A DNA stretch of 64,000 nt, taken from NCBI RefSeq assembly GCF_002836415.1, contig NZ_PJBP01000179.1, positions 1 to 64,000 of the forward strand, read 5' to 3'. Made by a program: the position numbers and the translations under genes. A model generated the notes under the pieces. It was given only the letters and a program-made list of their open reading frames with translations, had not been told where the DNA came from and did no database searches. The stretch comes from Psychromonas sp. MB-3u-54. GTDB lineage: Bacteria; Pseudomonadota; Gammaproteobacteria; Enterobacterales; Psychromonadaceae. Positions 27,737-36,287 of this stretch are shown piece after piece (position 1 is the first letter of the stretch; each line of letters opens with the position of its first letter).

Positions 27737-28923
27737 TAGTTAATCTCCCATGATAGTTGCTTAGCCACTTCCTTTGCTGCCTTTTCTATGCTTATTTGCG
27801 TTTCTCCAATCGCCGTTAGCATGCCTAAATAATCTTTATTAGAATGGCTAACGGTTAAGTGTTGTCCTGGTCTTTTTAGCGCTTTATAAGATATTTTAGT
27901 CCCCCCATGCTGCGTATCAAAACCTTCATGACACTCAGCTAAAAAACCATTTAATGCATTGGGGAAGTATTGAATTAGTGCTGATTTTGACTCAGTATCG
28001 AGTTTTGCCAAGGACTCACCGGCATGCAGCATGATGATTTTTTCAAACCACTTAAAGGGCAGCAACTCATTAAGTAAAAATTCACGCCCGTCGCCGATAC
28101 TGCGGTAGTTTATTTCCACGAGCACTGGCCCTGTAGCCGTCACAATAAACTCACTGTGGCAAACACCAAAGTTGATTCCAAATTCGCGCACCTGCTGTAG
28201 TGCCTGCTGTCGGTATAAAATACTGTTCGGGCCATTCCAGATTGCACCTGTCTCAACAAAATATGGCAAGGGTGAAAGCATCACATCAAAGCCGCCAACC
28301 GCAATCATTGTCTGACCATCAGAGAATGTCTCCAGGGTAAAAAGTGGCCCGTCAAGATAAGACTCAAGTAAAATGGGCAGGTGCTTTTTGGTCACCCTCT
28401 TTTGGTAACCTTGTAACTCTTCTGCTGTTTTGCATAAAGCCACATCCATACTTGCCACCCCTTCTCTGGGTTTTGCAATGACCGGGTAGTTAATATTTTC
28501 AGGCAAAGATGACGAGGCTAAACAGGTAGCCGACCAAATAGACGGTATTTTTAACGCTTCCAGCCTGACGCGCATTTGGGCTTTATTTTTCGCCTGATAA
28601 CAGGTTTGCCAGTTTTTCCCGGGGCAGCCGAAATAACTTGCCACCAAGGCGCAGGAAGATTGCAGATGATCACTGTTGGAGAAAATGACTTGCGCTTTAA
28701 TCCCATGGGTATTTAACAGGTCGATAATCGACAGTGGATTAAAAACATCACACGCAATGATCTGTTTTGGCCCGTTGGCAACGCTGGAAAAAAAGCGCTT
28801 ATGATCTAAGCTGTGATCCGTTATTAAAATCACCTCAAAACCGAGTTTTAAGGACGCGGGAATAAAACCTGCGCAAACTGCGCTATTTTCTACATGGGTA
28901 ATGATAACCATTTGTGGTTTCAT
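27736..28923 (-). CDS. pvsA: ATP-grasp siderophore ligase (PvsA type)
   Basis: The first gene of the pvs operon, encoding a 395-aa ATP-grasp ligase. Visible elements are an N-terminal Rossmann-like part (MVIITHVENSAVCAGF), the ATP-binding YPVIAKPREGVASMDVALC, the substrate-grasp LLESYLDGPLFTLETFSDG and the metal-binding HSEFIVTATGPVLVEINYRSIGDG. In the vibrioferrin pathway PvsA is thought to attach L-alanine. The start at 28923 has AAGGA 7 nt upstream; the frame is open to 28971 without a better site. It is divergent from the ABC importer genes across a region with two Fur-box candidates. Confidence 0.86.
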   Translation of the reverse strand: MKPQMVIITHVENSAVCAGFIPASLKLGFEVILITDHSLDHKRFFSSVANGPKQIIACDVFNPLSIIDLLNTHGIKAQVIFSNSDHLQSSCALVASYFGCPGKNWQTCYQAKNKAQMRVRLEALKIPSIWSATCLASSSLPENINYPVIAKPREGVASMDVALCKTAEELQGYQKRVTKKHLPILLESYLDGPLFTLETFSDGQTMIAVGGFDVMLSPLPYFVETGAIWNGPNSILYRQQALQQVREFGINFGVCHSEFIVTATGPVLVEINYRSIGDGREFLLNELLPFKWFEKIIMLHAGESLAKLDTESKSALIQYFPNALNGFLAECHEGFDTQHGGTKISYKALKRPGQHLTVSHSNKDYLGMLTAIGETQISIEKAAKEVAKQLSWEIN

Positions 28924-29072
28924 CGGTGATTCCTTTTGCTGAGAAGTGTAATGGGATATAAGTCTTATCAATATTCATTGGAATATCTATTTCACTAACG
29001 CTTGATAACATTTCCAGACAAGCTTATTGGCGATTAATCATCATTTTCGTCGCGGCTAGATCATCAAACGCA

Positions 29073-29097
29073 ATTGATAATAGTTATCAATATCATT
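29073..29097. promoter_or_regulatory. Fur box candidate upstream of pvsABCDE
   Basis: The core ATTGATAATAGTTATCAAT is a perfect 8+3+8 palindrome close to the Fur consensus GATAATGATAATCATTATC, followed by a further ATCATT. It lies about 150 nt upstream of the pvsA start and about 130 nt upstream of the pvuB-like start. Confidence 0.8.
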
Positions 29098-29178
29098 TAA
29101 GTCAATGGTCATTTTTACTTTCTCCCAACGCACAATAATCAGCATGATGACATCATAAAAATATCTAACGACATCACA

Positions 29179-29200
29179 GATGATAACGTGTATCATTACC
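29179..29200. promoter_or_regulatory. Fur box candidate upstream of the pvuB-like gene
   Basis: The sequence GATGATAACGTGTATCATTACC keeps GATAA and ATCATTA spaced as in the Fur consensus. It ends 24 nt before the ATG at 29224, so it probably overlaps the transcription start. This position also argues against translation from an in-frame GTG at 29188. Confidence 0.7.
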
Positions 29201-29223
29201 GTTTGAATTATTTGGTACTCTCA

Positions 29224-30123
29224 ATGTCGCTACGATCACCCTTACTGCTTGCCGCTTTACTGCTCCTTCCGCTCAGTTTCCTCAGCCAACACACTCATGC
29301 AGCAACTATCGAGCATGATGCAGGCACCTTAACCTTAGATAAAACACCGACACGCATTGTCACTCTCGCTTTTTCTTTTGTTGATGCGCTCGCAGTTGCA
29401 GGTGTTTCCCCGGTGGGCATCGCCGATGATGGTGATAAAAATCGTATTATCAAAAGTGTGCGGGATCTTATTGGTGATTGGCAATCCGTCGGTTCGCGTT
29501 ACCAGCCGAGTCTAGAGGCGATTGCCGCGCTTAAACCGGATCTTATTATCGCCGACAGTGGTCGCCATCACTCTATCTATCAGGACTTATCCCTTATTGC
29601 CCCGACTTTGATGCTGCAAAGCCGAGGTATTACTTACCGGGAAAATCTGGCCGTGATGCAAAAAATTTCCAGCGCGGTTGATAAAAGTGCACAATTTAAA
29701 ATGCGCTTAAAAAAACATCAAAAACGGATGCTTGATTTAAAAAATCAGCTTAACAATAGCGACACCTATCAGTTTGCCATAGTCACGGATAAAGGGATGT
29801 GGTTACACAGTCCCAGCTCTTATGCCGGCAGTGTGATTAAAGAATTAGGGTTAAACAGCCCAATGACAAAAAATATCAATGAACCTTATCTGCAAACCAG
29901 TTTTGAACAACTATTAAAAACCAATCCCGACTGGTTATTGGTCGGTCAATACACAGAAAATACCGTGCTTGATAAATGGCAAAAAAGTCCACTGTGGAAA
30001 ATGTTATCGATGGCTAAATCTAAGCAGTTAATTCACGTTTCGGCCAGTGTCTGGTCATTAACCAGTGGTATGTTAGCCGCTGAGCAGATAGCCCAAGAGC
30101 TGGCTAGCCACTTAAAAAAATGA
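29224..30123 (+). CDS. pvuB: Ferric siderophore periplasmic binding protein (FecB/PvuB type)
   Basis: Periplasmic receptor for ferric citrate- or vibrioferrin-like complexes. The 299-aa product (E. coli FecB 300) has a signal peptide at about residues 1-26 (RSPLLLAALLLLPLSFLS) and close FecB matches: TPTRIVTLAFSFVDALAVAG, SPVGIADDGD, QPSLEAIAALKPDLIIADSGRH and a conserved SFEQLLKTNPDWLLVGQY. It is first in a four-gene FecBCDE/PvuBCDE-like set and overlaps the next gene by 4 nt (ATGA). The start at 29224 gives a clean signal peptide. Confidence 0.92.
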   Translation: MSLRSPLLLAALLLLPLSFLSQHTHAATIEHDAGTLTLDKTPTRIVTLAFSFVDALAVAGVSPVGIADDGDKNRIIKSVRDLIGDWQSVGSRYQPSLEAIAALKPDLIIADSGRHHSIYQDLSLIAPTLMLQSRGITYRENLAVMQKISSAVDKSAQFKMRLKKHQKRMLDLKNQLNNSDTYQFAIVTDKGMWLHSPSSYAGSVIKELGLNSPMTKNINEPYLQTSFEQLLKTNPDWLLVGQYTENTVLDKWQKSPLWKMLSMAKSKQLIHVSASVWSLTSGMLAAEQIAQELASHLKK

Positions 30124-31130
30124 AAATTTTATCCTCAGCAGGGCACAGTAAAACCTTAACACCCGCATTATTGCTCAGCACGCTAATGTTGGGATTTATT
30201 ATTTCCTTGTACGGTCAATCAGAATTTTTATTACAAGCAAATGACCTGTGGCAGATTCTGATTGCGCCTGACAGCCAGGATATTAAGCAGCAAGTCATTT
30301 TATTGCTGCGTCTCCCGCGCAGCTTAGTGGCCTGCTTGATTGGTTTTAATCTCGGTGTTGCAGGACTATTAATGCAGGGCTTAACCCGCAATCCTCTCGC
30401 CTCTCCGACACTCTTTGCCATTAATTCCGGTGCAGCCTGCTTAATGGCATTAAATAGCATTGGTTTTGCTTTTTTTAGTGCATTACCGAGTGAATTGGCG
30501 ACATTTTTGGGGGCGTTATTAGGGGGGGTATTAGTCTTTTCACTGGGTGGCGGATTACGCAGTGATAGCAATGCACTGCGGCTTATTCTGGCGGGTATTG
30601 CCGTTAATGGCCTGCTTAGCTCACTGACACGTGCGGCGCTCATTATTGCCGATGATACGGCTTACAGTATTTTGCATTGGTTATCCGGCTCGCTTAGCGA
30701 GATTGATTGGCACAGCTGGTCACAACTTTGGCCACTCAGTTTAATCGCCTTATTATTGGCATTTTCGACCAGTCGAGGGCTTAATTTAAATGCGCTTGGC
30801 GAACAAACAGCCAATAGTTTAGGCATTAATATCACCTGGCTTAGGGTCCGAGTCTGTCTGGCGGTTTTGTTATTAACCTCTATTTCAGTGACCCTGGCAG
30901 GCCCCATTGTCTTTGTTGGTTTAATCGCGCCACACCTTGCAAGAGCCCTGTTTAACAATAACCATTTAGTGCTGTTACCGGCCAGTGGTTTATTAGGCGC
31001 GGCCTTAGTTTGTTGGGCAGATTTACTTTCCCGCTCTATTATACCGCCAGCAGAAACCCCCGTTGGCATCATTACGGCGCTGATCGGCACACCTTTTTTT
31101 ATCTTCTTAGTACTAAAAGGAAAGTTATAA
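30120..31130 (+). CDS. pvuC: Iron-siderophore ABC transporter permease (FecC/PvuC type)
   Basis: A 336-aa FecCD-family permease (E. coli FecC 332) with about nine or ten membrane helices. Diagnostic stretches include LLRLPRSLVACLIGFNLGVAG, LMQGLTRNPLASPTLFAINSGA, LRLILAGIAVNGLLSSLTR and the C-terminal GPIVFVGLIAPHLAR, part of which contacts the ATPase. It forms the inner-membrane channel with the next gene product. It overlaps pvuB by 4 nt and abuts pvuD exactly. Confidence 0.92.
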   Translation: MKILSSAGHSKTLTPALLLSTLMLGFIISLYGQSEFLLQANDLWQILIAPDSQDIKQQVILLLRLPRSLVACLIGFNLGVAGLLMQGLTRNPLASPTLFAINSGAACLMALNSIGFAFFSALPSELATFLGALLGGVLVFSLGGGLRSDSNALRLILAGIAVNGLLSSLTRAALIIADDTAYSILHWLSGSLSEIDWHSWSQLWPLSLIALLLAFSTSRGLNLNALGEQTANSLGINITWLRVRVCLAVLLLTSISVTLAGPIVFVGLIAPHLARALFNNNHLVLLPASGLLGAALVCWADLLSRSIIPPAETPVGIITALIGTPFFIFLVLKGKL

Positions 31131-32105
31131 ATGACCCGCTATACACAATTACTGCTTAGCGGTTTTTTACTGCTGTTTCTTTTAGCCTGTCTCAGCCTGG
31201 CAATGGGCGCTGAATCACTCCCCATAAAAACCGTATTACAAACCTTAATTCACGGTGGCGATCAGGATTTTATCGTCAATTATTACCGCCTGCCGCGAAT
31301 ATTAATTGCCATACTGGTCGGTATGGGACTGGCCATCTCCGGGGTATTAACCCAAGGCATCATTCGTAATCCTCTGGCATCACCTGACTTGATGGGGATC
31401 AGTGGTGGCGCGGGCTTAGCTGCCTGTACTATGCTATTGATTTGGCCGAATATTGATAATGTCTGGTTACCGCCTATTGCGTTACTCGGCGGCTTTAGCG
31501 CAGCACTAGTCATATGGTTACTCAATCGCTGGCATAATCCCAGCCCTGCTCGTCTTGCTTTAGTGGGTATTGCCATTAGCGCTTTTTTATCCAGCTGCAT
31601 TAATTTTCTCTTAATATTACATCCTGTGGAAGTAAACAGCGCCATGATTTGGCTAACCGGCAGCTTATGGGGCCGGAATTGGGATTATGTATGGCCACTG
31701 CTGCCCTGGTTAATAGTCTTAGTGCCCTTCTCATTTTATCTCGCCTGGTCTTTAGATTTATTTGCCCTGGGCGAAGACACCGCCGATGCCTTAGGGGTTG
31801 ATACAAAAGGTCTGCAAATTGCGGCCTTATTGAGCGCGGTGGCACTCGCCAGCGTCAGTGTAGCCGTATGCGGCACCATAGGTTTTGTGGGCTTATTAGC
31901 CCCGCATTTAGCGCGTTTACTGGTTGGCTCCCGGCATAAATTAGTCTTGCCTGTCGCGGCGTTGGTCGGGGCTTTATTAGTGCTTAGCGCTGACACACTG
32001 GCGCGCAATCTGGCTCCGCCCCTAGAGCTTCCCGCGGGTGTGCTTACGGCCATCATAGGTGCGCCCTATTTTCTGTTTTTGTTACATAGATATAAAGGTT
32101 ACTAA
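31131..32105 (+). CDS. pvuD: Iron-siderophore ABC transporter permease (FecD/PvuD type)
   Basis: A 324-aa FecCD-family permease (E. coli FecD 318), the second half of the import channel. It has NYYRLPRILIAILVGMGLAISG, GIIRNPLASPDLMGISGGAGLAA, ARLALVGIAISAFLSSC and CGTIGFVGLLAPHLARLLVG. It starts at the base after the pvuC stop and ends 1 nt before the GTG start of the ATPase gene, so the set is translationally coupled. Confidence 0.92.
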   Translation: MTRYTQLLLSGFLLLFLLACLSLAMGAESLPIKTVLQTLIHGGDQDFIVNYYRLPRILIAILVGMGLAISGVLTQGIIRNPLASPDLMGISGGAGLAACTMLLIWPNIDNVWLPPIALLGGFSAALVIWLLNRWHNPSPARLALVGIAISAFLSSCINFLLILHPVEVNSAMIWLTGSLWGRNWDYVWPLLPWLIVLVPFSFYLAWSLDLFALGEDTADALGVDTKGLQIAALLSAVALASVSVAVCGTIGFVGLLAPHLARLLVGSRHKLVLPVAALVGALLVLSADTLARNLAPPLELPAGVLTAIIGAPYFLFLLHRYKGY

Positions 32106-32106
32106 T

Positions 32107-32871
32107 GTGTTAAGTATTGAAAATTTAAGCGTCGCCTACTCAGGCAAAACGGTGCTCAGGGATTTAAACGTCAGCATTCCTGAAGGTAAGATAACGGCCT
32201 TAATTGGCCCCAATGGTTGTGGTAAATCGACTCTTTTAAAAGCCATTTCCGGCAGCTTAAAAATCGCCACAGGTAAGGTCAGATTAGCCGGCCAGGATTT
32301 AACTAAGCTAAGCCATAAAAACAGAGCAAGGTGCTTATCAATTTTACCGCAATCACCAATTACGCCCGAGGGTCTTAGCGTCAGGCAACTGGTCAGTTTT
32401 GGCCGTAATCCTTACCTTTCCCAATGGGGAGGATTAAGCGTTGAGGATCTGCAAAAAGTGCAAATGGCACTCGTTGAAACCGGTCTAACGGATTTAGCCG
32501 ATCGGCCGATAGACTCGCTTTCCGGCGGTCAACGCCAACGTGCTTGGATTGCAATGGTTTTAGCACAGGATACGCAATATATACTGCTCGATGAACCAAC
32601 CACTTACCTTGATTTAACCCATCAAATAGAGCTCATGGAAATGATGCAGAAAATGAATAAAAACGGCAAAACATTAGTGGTGGTATTACATGACCTTAAT
32701 CAAGCCTGCCGTTATTGTGATCACTTGATTGTTATGAAAGAGGGACAATTAATTGCCCAGGATGCACCCCATAAAATATTTAATAGTACTCTGCTAAAAC
32801 AAGTCTTTGCATTAAACGCCGTTATCATTAACGACCCCGTTGCCAATAAACCTATGTGTATCCCTTTATAA
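32107..32871 (+). CDS. pvuE: Iron-siderophore ABC transporter ATPase (FecE/PvuE type)
   Basis: A 254-aa ABC ATPase (E. coli FecE 255) with Walker A GPNGCGKST, Q-loop LPQSPITPEGLSV, signature LSGGQRQRAWIAM, Walker B YILLDEPTTYLD and switch His in VVLHDLNQ. The start is taken as GTG at 32107: AAAGG lies about 9-10 nt upstream, and the product then begins MLSIENLSVAYSGKTVL, matching FecE. An upstream in-frame ATG at 32059 lies deep inside pvuD. It completes the FecBCDE/PvuBCDE-like importer. Confidence 0.92.
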   Translation: MLSIENLSVAYSGKTVLRDLNVSIPEGKITALIGPNGCGKSTLLKAISGSLKIATGKVRLAGQDLTKLSHKNRARCLSILPQSPITPEGLSVRQLVSFGRNPYLSQWGGLSVEDLQKVQMALVETGLTDLADRPIDSLSGGQRQRAWIAMVLAQDTQYILLDEPTTYLDLTHQIELMEMMQKMNKNGKTLVVVLHDLNQACRYCDHLIVMKEGQLIAQDAPHKIFNSTLLKQVFALNAVIINDPVANKPMCIPL

Positions 32872-32902
32872 TCAACATAACCAATAAACAACTTGCAATG
32901 CG

Positions 32903-32924
32903 CTTGATAATGATTATCATTACG
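32903..32924. promoter_or_regulatory. Fur box candidate upstream of the SbnG-like gene
   Basis: The sequence TGATAATGATTATCATTAC (32905-32923) is nearly identical to the Fur consensus, with a single central change. It is the best of the four candidates in the window. It lies about 28 nt before the gene start, with a possible -35 TTGCAA at 32893, giving the gene an iron-repressed promoter independent of pvuBCDE. Confidence 0.88.
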
Positions 32925-32951
32925 CTTACTGATTTATTGTAGAAGCAAGTG

Positions 32952-33725
32952 ATGATTAAAAATAATCCGATTAAAGCAAAGTTAGCCAAACATGAAGAAG
33001 TTTTTGGCATTTTAAATTCTGTGCCTTCAGCGGTGATAACCGAAATGTTTGCTTATGCGGGATATGATTTTGTCATTCTCGATACTGAGCACTTATTGCT
33101 TTCGCCGGAAACACTTGAACACGCGATTAGGGCTGCTGAAAGCGTCAACTTGTGCGTTTTTGTCAGAGTCCCCACTGCCTGCCCCGTCGCTATCGGCCGC
33201 GCCTTAGATGCGGGAGCACAAGGCATTGTTGTATCACGGGTCAGTAGTTTGCAGGAAGCACAAATAGCCGTTGCCGCCAGCCACTATCCCCCTCTGGGCA
33301 ATCGCGGCATCAGCGGCGGAAAAAACACCGGATTTGGGACCCTCGCCTTGTCTGAATACATCAGTAAAGCCAATCAGGAAATTATGCTGACCTTGATGAT
33401 TGAAAATCTTGAAGGGATCAATGCTCTCCCCGAAATCCTGCAATTGCCCGGTGTTGACATGATTCTTGAAGGCGCTTTAGATTTGAGTTTAGCGATCGGC
33501 CACGGGGTCAATTTTAACCATCCGGAAGTGCAGCAAAGCATTTTGAATATGGCTGAATTATGCCTGCAGACAAAGATCACTTTCTGCGCTATTCCGCGCT
33601 TACCTGAGCAACTTTCAACGTGGCGAGAAAGAGGTATTCACGCATTCTTAGCCGGTGAAGATCGTGGACTGCTGTTCAAAGCATTAAAGAACCACCTGCT
33701 CGAACTTAAAAGAACTAACCCTTGA
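32952..33725 (+). CDS. HpcH/HpaI-family aldolase, SbnG-like (possible siderophore citrate synthase)
   Basis: A 257-aa class II aldolase-fold protein. Visible features are FVILDTEHLLLSPE (conserved DxEH), VFVRVP, ALDAGAQGIVVSRVSS, a conserved Glu in LMIENLEGI and an Asp in ILEGALDLSLAIG, equivalent to the family's metal-binding residues. SbnG of the staphyloferrin B pathway is a family member that makes citrate from oxaloacetate and acetyl-CoA; the location between a siderophore importer and receptor under a strong Fur box suggests the same job here. An ordinary 4-hydroxy-2-oxoacid aldolase cannot be excluded. ATG at 32952 is preferred to GTG at 32949. The receptor gene follows after 40 nt. 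Confidence 0.78.
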   Translation: MIKNNPIKAKLAKHEEVFGILNSVPSAVITEMFAYAGYDFVILDTEHLLLSPETLEHAIRAAESVNLCVFVRVPTACPVAIGRALDAGAQGIVVSRVSSLQEAQIAVAASHYPPLGNRGISGGKNTGFGTLALSEYISKANQEIMLTLMIENLEGINALPEILQLPGVDMILEGALDLSLAIGHGVNFNHPEVQQSILNMAELCLQTKITFCAIPRLPEQLSTWRERGIHAFLAGEDRGLLFKALKNHLLELKRTNP

Positions 33726-33765
33726 TAAAACGGAAAATCAACGATGAAAAAAGGAAAATTCAACA

Positions 33766-35886
33766 ATGAACACTAATTCCCCTCGGTTCAAAAGAAAAGC
33801 GCTGTCACTCGCTGTGGTAACCGGATTAATCTCTAACTACGCACAAGCGGCTGAACCTGAGCAAATTGAGAAGATGGTTGTCACCGCCAGTGTGCTTGGC
33901 AATTCCGAGGTTGCAGAGATTCGAACTTACGAAGGTAACCGCAGCATCATGACCTCAGAAGTGCTAAAAAAGACCTCTGCACGCTCTATTGATACCGCTT
34001 TGCAGCAAATTCCCGGCATTAAAATCAGCGATGAAACGGGCACGGGTGTCTTACCCAACGTCTCGGTTCGTGGTTTAGATGGCAGCCGTAGCGGATATTC
34101 GCAGTTTTTACTCGATGGCATTCCGATGACTCTGGCACCCTACGGCCATACCGGACAATCATTATTCCCAGCCTCGCTGGAAATGATCGACCGTATTGAT
34201 GTTGTACGTGGCGGCGCCGCCGTACAATACGGACCCAACAACGTGGGCGGTGTTATCAATCTGGTGTCAAAACCTATTCCAGAGCAATGGAAAACCAGCT
34301 TAAATGAGCGCATGACCTTTTTTGGTGATAATACCCTTTACGATACTTACTTAAGTACAGGGGGCCGGGTTAACAAAAACGTTGCGGTTCGTTTCAGTGC
34401 GAATTTTTTAAGCGGTGAATCTTTTCGGGATCATTCCGATACAGACGTGCAGAACTGGATGGTACAAACCGACTGGAAGATTAATGATAATCAATCCTTA
34501 GAAACCACAGTGCAGTATTATGATGCCGAGACAGAGCTTCCTGGTGCATTAAATACCGAGGCTTATAAAGAAGATAGCACCCAATCATTACGGCCTAATG
34601 ATGAGTTTGCCGCCGATACCACACGTGTATCCATGAAATATAACCATCTGTTAGGTGACATTGGCATTGCTGATTATGCAGAATTTGACATAATTTCATT
34701 TGTTAACCAAAGTAAGCGTAATTTCGCCTGGGATTATTACGATGCAAGCGAAGATACTGATGGTGATGTGAGCGCTAGTTGGGCGGATACGAGACAGGAT
34801 GCAACAGATCTGCGCTCCTCTCCGCGTGAATTTACAGTGTATGGGATAGAGCCGAGAGCAACGCTGTATATTGATGGTCCCGTAAGCCAAGATTGGATAG
34901 TCGGTGTGCGCTACGTGAATGAAGATATTAGCTACCAACTCAAGCAAACAGACAATAATTCAGGTGAAACCGCTTCAATACGTAACTGGCATATGGGTAC
35001 CAATGCCATGGCTTATTACGCCAGTAATAAGCTTGGATTTTTCAATGACAGTTTAACGGTGACTCCGGGATTACGTTACGAAGATGTGCGCATGACGTTC
35101 ACTAATCTTGGTGGTGGTTATGAGCAAAACAATAATGTTCGAGAGATATTACCGGGTCTAACCTTAGGCTATGAATTCTCGGATCGATGGTTCAGCTATG
35201 CGAATGCACAAAAATCATTAAGAACGCCGCAAATCAGTCAATTATGGCCTGAAGAGCAAAAATTAGACTCTGAGATTTCATGGAACTATGAAACCGGCGT
35301 GCGTTTCACTCCCACGCAAAACACTAACTTAAATATAGCCCTGTACCGGATCGACTTTAAAAACAAAATACAGTATGACAGTGATCAGAGTGAGTTTGTA
35401 AATATTGGTGAAACGCGCAGTCAAGGTGTTGAAGTTGAAGGTCAATTTTCGCCACAGGCTATTCCGGAGTTAACCCTGCGTGGTGCTTATAACTACTTGG
35501 ATACTGAACAACTTGATGGCGAATTTTCCGGTAATGAATTACCTAATGCTTCAAAGCATCAAATATCTGCTAGTGCACTTTATGACTACAGAGGTGTTGA
35601 TCTCGGTCTGATGGCTTATTATTACAGTAAATCATTTTCTGACTTAGGCAATACCACGGAAGAAAATTCAACGGGTACTGTGGGTCAGTTACCGGCTTAT
35701 ACTGTGGTTAACTTTACCGTATCAACTGAGTTATATAATAAAGAGACACAATCGTTAACCGTGGCTTTGGGCGTCAACAATCTGCTGGATAATGAATATT
35801 ATTTTAGAGGGTTAGATGTTTCTCCAGCCGGACGTGTTGCCGCACCAGGTCGTTCATTCACACTTGATTTAGGTTATGACTTCTAA
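33766..35886 (+). CDS. TonB-dependent ferric siderophore receptor (FecA/PvuA type)
   Basis: A 706-aa outer-membrane gated receptor. It has a signal peptide at about residues 1-28 (cleavage near YAQA-AEPE), a TonB-box-like EKMVVTAS, a plug domain (VLPNVSVRGLDGSRSGYSQFLLDGIPM, APYGHTG, IDVVRGGAAVQYGPNNVGGVINLVSKP) and a 22-strand-type barrel ending in Phe (TLDLGYDF). The plug and first strands resemble FecA, but the N-terminal STN signalling domain of FecA is absent, so it does not look like a sigma-factor signaller. It probably shares the iron-regulated transcript of the SbnG-like gene. Ligand (vibrioferrin-like or ferric citrate) is inferred from context. Confidence 0.92.
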   Translation: MNTNSPRFKRKALSLAVVTGLISNYAQAAEPEQIEKMVVTASVLGNSEVAEIRTYEGNRSIMTSEVLKKTSARSIDTALQQIPGIKISDETGTGVLPNVSVRGLDGSRSGYSQFLLDGIPMTLAPYGHTGQSLFPASLEMIDRIDVVRGGAAVQYGPNNVGGVINLVSKPIPEQWKTSLNERMTFFGDNTLYDTYLSTGGRVNKNVAVRFSANFLSGESFRDHSDTDVQNWMVQTDWKINDNQSLETTVQYYDAETELPGALNTEAYKEDSTQSLRPNDEFAADTTRVSMKYNHLLGDIGIADYAEFDIISFVNQSKRNFAWDYYDASEDTDGDVSASWADTRQDATDLRSSPREFTVYGIEPRATLYIDGPVSQDWIVGVRYVNEDISYQLKQTDNNSGETASIRNWHMGTNAMAYYASNKLGFFNDSLTVTPGLRYEDVRMTFTNLGGGYEQNNNVREILPGLTLGYEFSDRWFSYANAQKSLRTPQISQLWPEEQKLDSEISWNYETGVRFTPTQNTNLNIALYRIDFKNKIQYDSDQSEFVNIGETRSQGVEVEGQFSPQAIPELTLRGAYNYLDTEQLDGEFSGNELPNASKHQISASALYDYRGVDLGLMAYYYSKSFSDLGNTTEENSTGTVGQLPAYTVVNFTVSTELYNKETQSLTVALGVNNLLDNEYYFRGLDVSPAGRVAAPGRSFTLDLGYDF

Positions 35887-35913
35887 CATCGGTTAAGTTA
35901 AATGAAGTTAAGC

Positions 35914-35952
35914 ATCAAACAAACTGACAAATATTTTTGTCAGTTTGTTTGA
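35914..35952 (+). terminator. Terminator downstream of the receptor gene
   Basis: The arms ATCAAACAAACTGACAAA (35914-35931) and TTTGTCAGTTTGTTTGAT (35935-35952) pair perfectly across a 3-nt gap, giving a very stable hairpin 28 nt after the stop codon. It ends the siderophore uptake unit. Confidence 0.85.
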
Positions 35953-36128
35953 TCTTTCATACTCTCTGTACAACCTTCTGTTCATTTTAGACAATAAAGC
36001 CCCCTGCAACGCCCTAGTGCTTTCGGACTTAAATAAGCCTATTCATTTTTATGATGAAGTGTTATTTAAAAGTACTACCACAGAGGGCACCGAGGCGCTG
36101 CGGGCTACACAGAGTAAAGACGCCTATA

Positions 36129-36287
36129 ATACCAATCCGCATAAATATCTGACCTATCTTACTTGTTAAAATTAATGCTAGCGTCGTTGTTTTCAATCCC
36201 AATAGCCAGCTATTGCTCAATCAAACGTCTTGCTATCATTACTTTTTCCTGCGCAATTTTAGACCATTTACTTATGCGGATTGGTAT
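36129..36287. repeat. 159-bp terminal-inverted-repeat element (family C, copy 1)
   Basis: Ends ATACCAATCCGCATAA (36129-36144) and TTATGCGGATTGGTAT (36272-36287) are perfect 16-bp inverted repeats. The interior has no gene. A second copy of the same length and orientation lies at 42437-42595 and differs at only about five positions. It has the size and structure of a MITE; the transposase source is not in this window. Confidence 0.9.

Larger units (their letters stand above)
28924..29223. other. Divergent iron-regulated promoter region
   Basis: This 300-bp interval separates pvsA (minus strand) from the pvuB-like gene (plus strand). It is A+T-rich and contains two Fur-box candidates, one centred for the pvs side (29073-29097) and one just before pvuB (29179-29200). 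A short palindrome ATATTC-ATTG-GAATAT lies at 28973-28988 near pvsA. I see no gene inside. Confidence 0.75.

Noticed and set aside
30215-31090. Two 142-codon minus-strand frames opposite pvuC
   Set aside because: They arise from the codon bias of the real permease gene on the plus strand, which has clear family motifs.
35945-36169. 74-residue frame after the receptor gene
   Set aside because: It starts at the terminator, runs into the 159-bp repeat and resembles nothing known.
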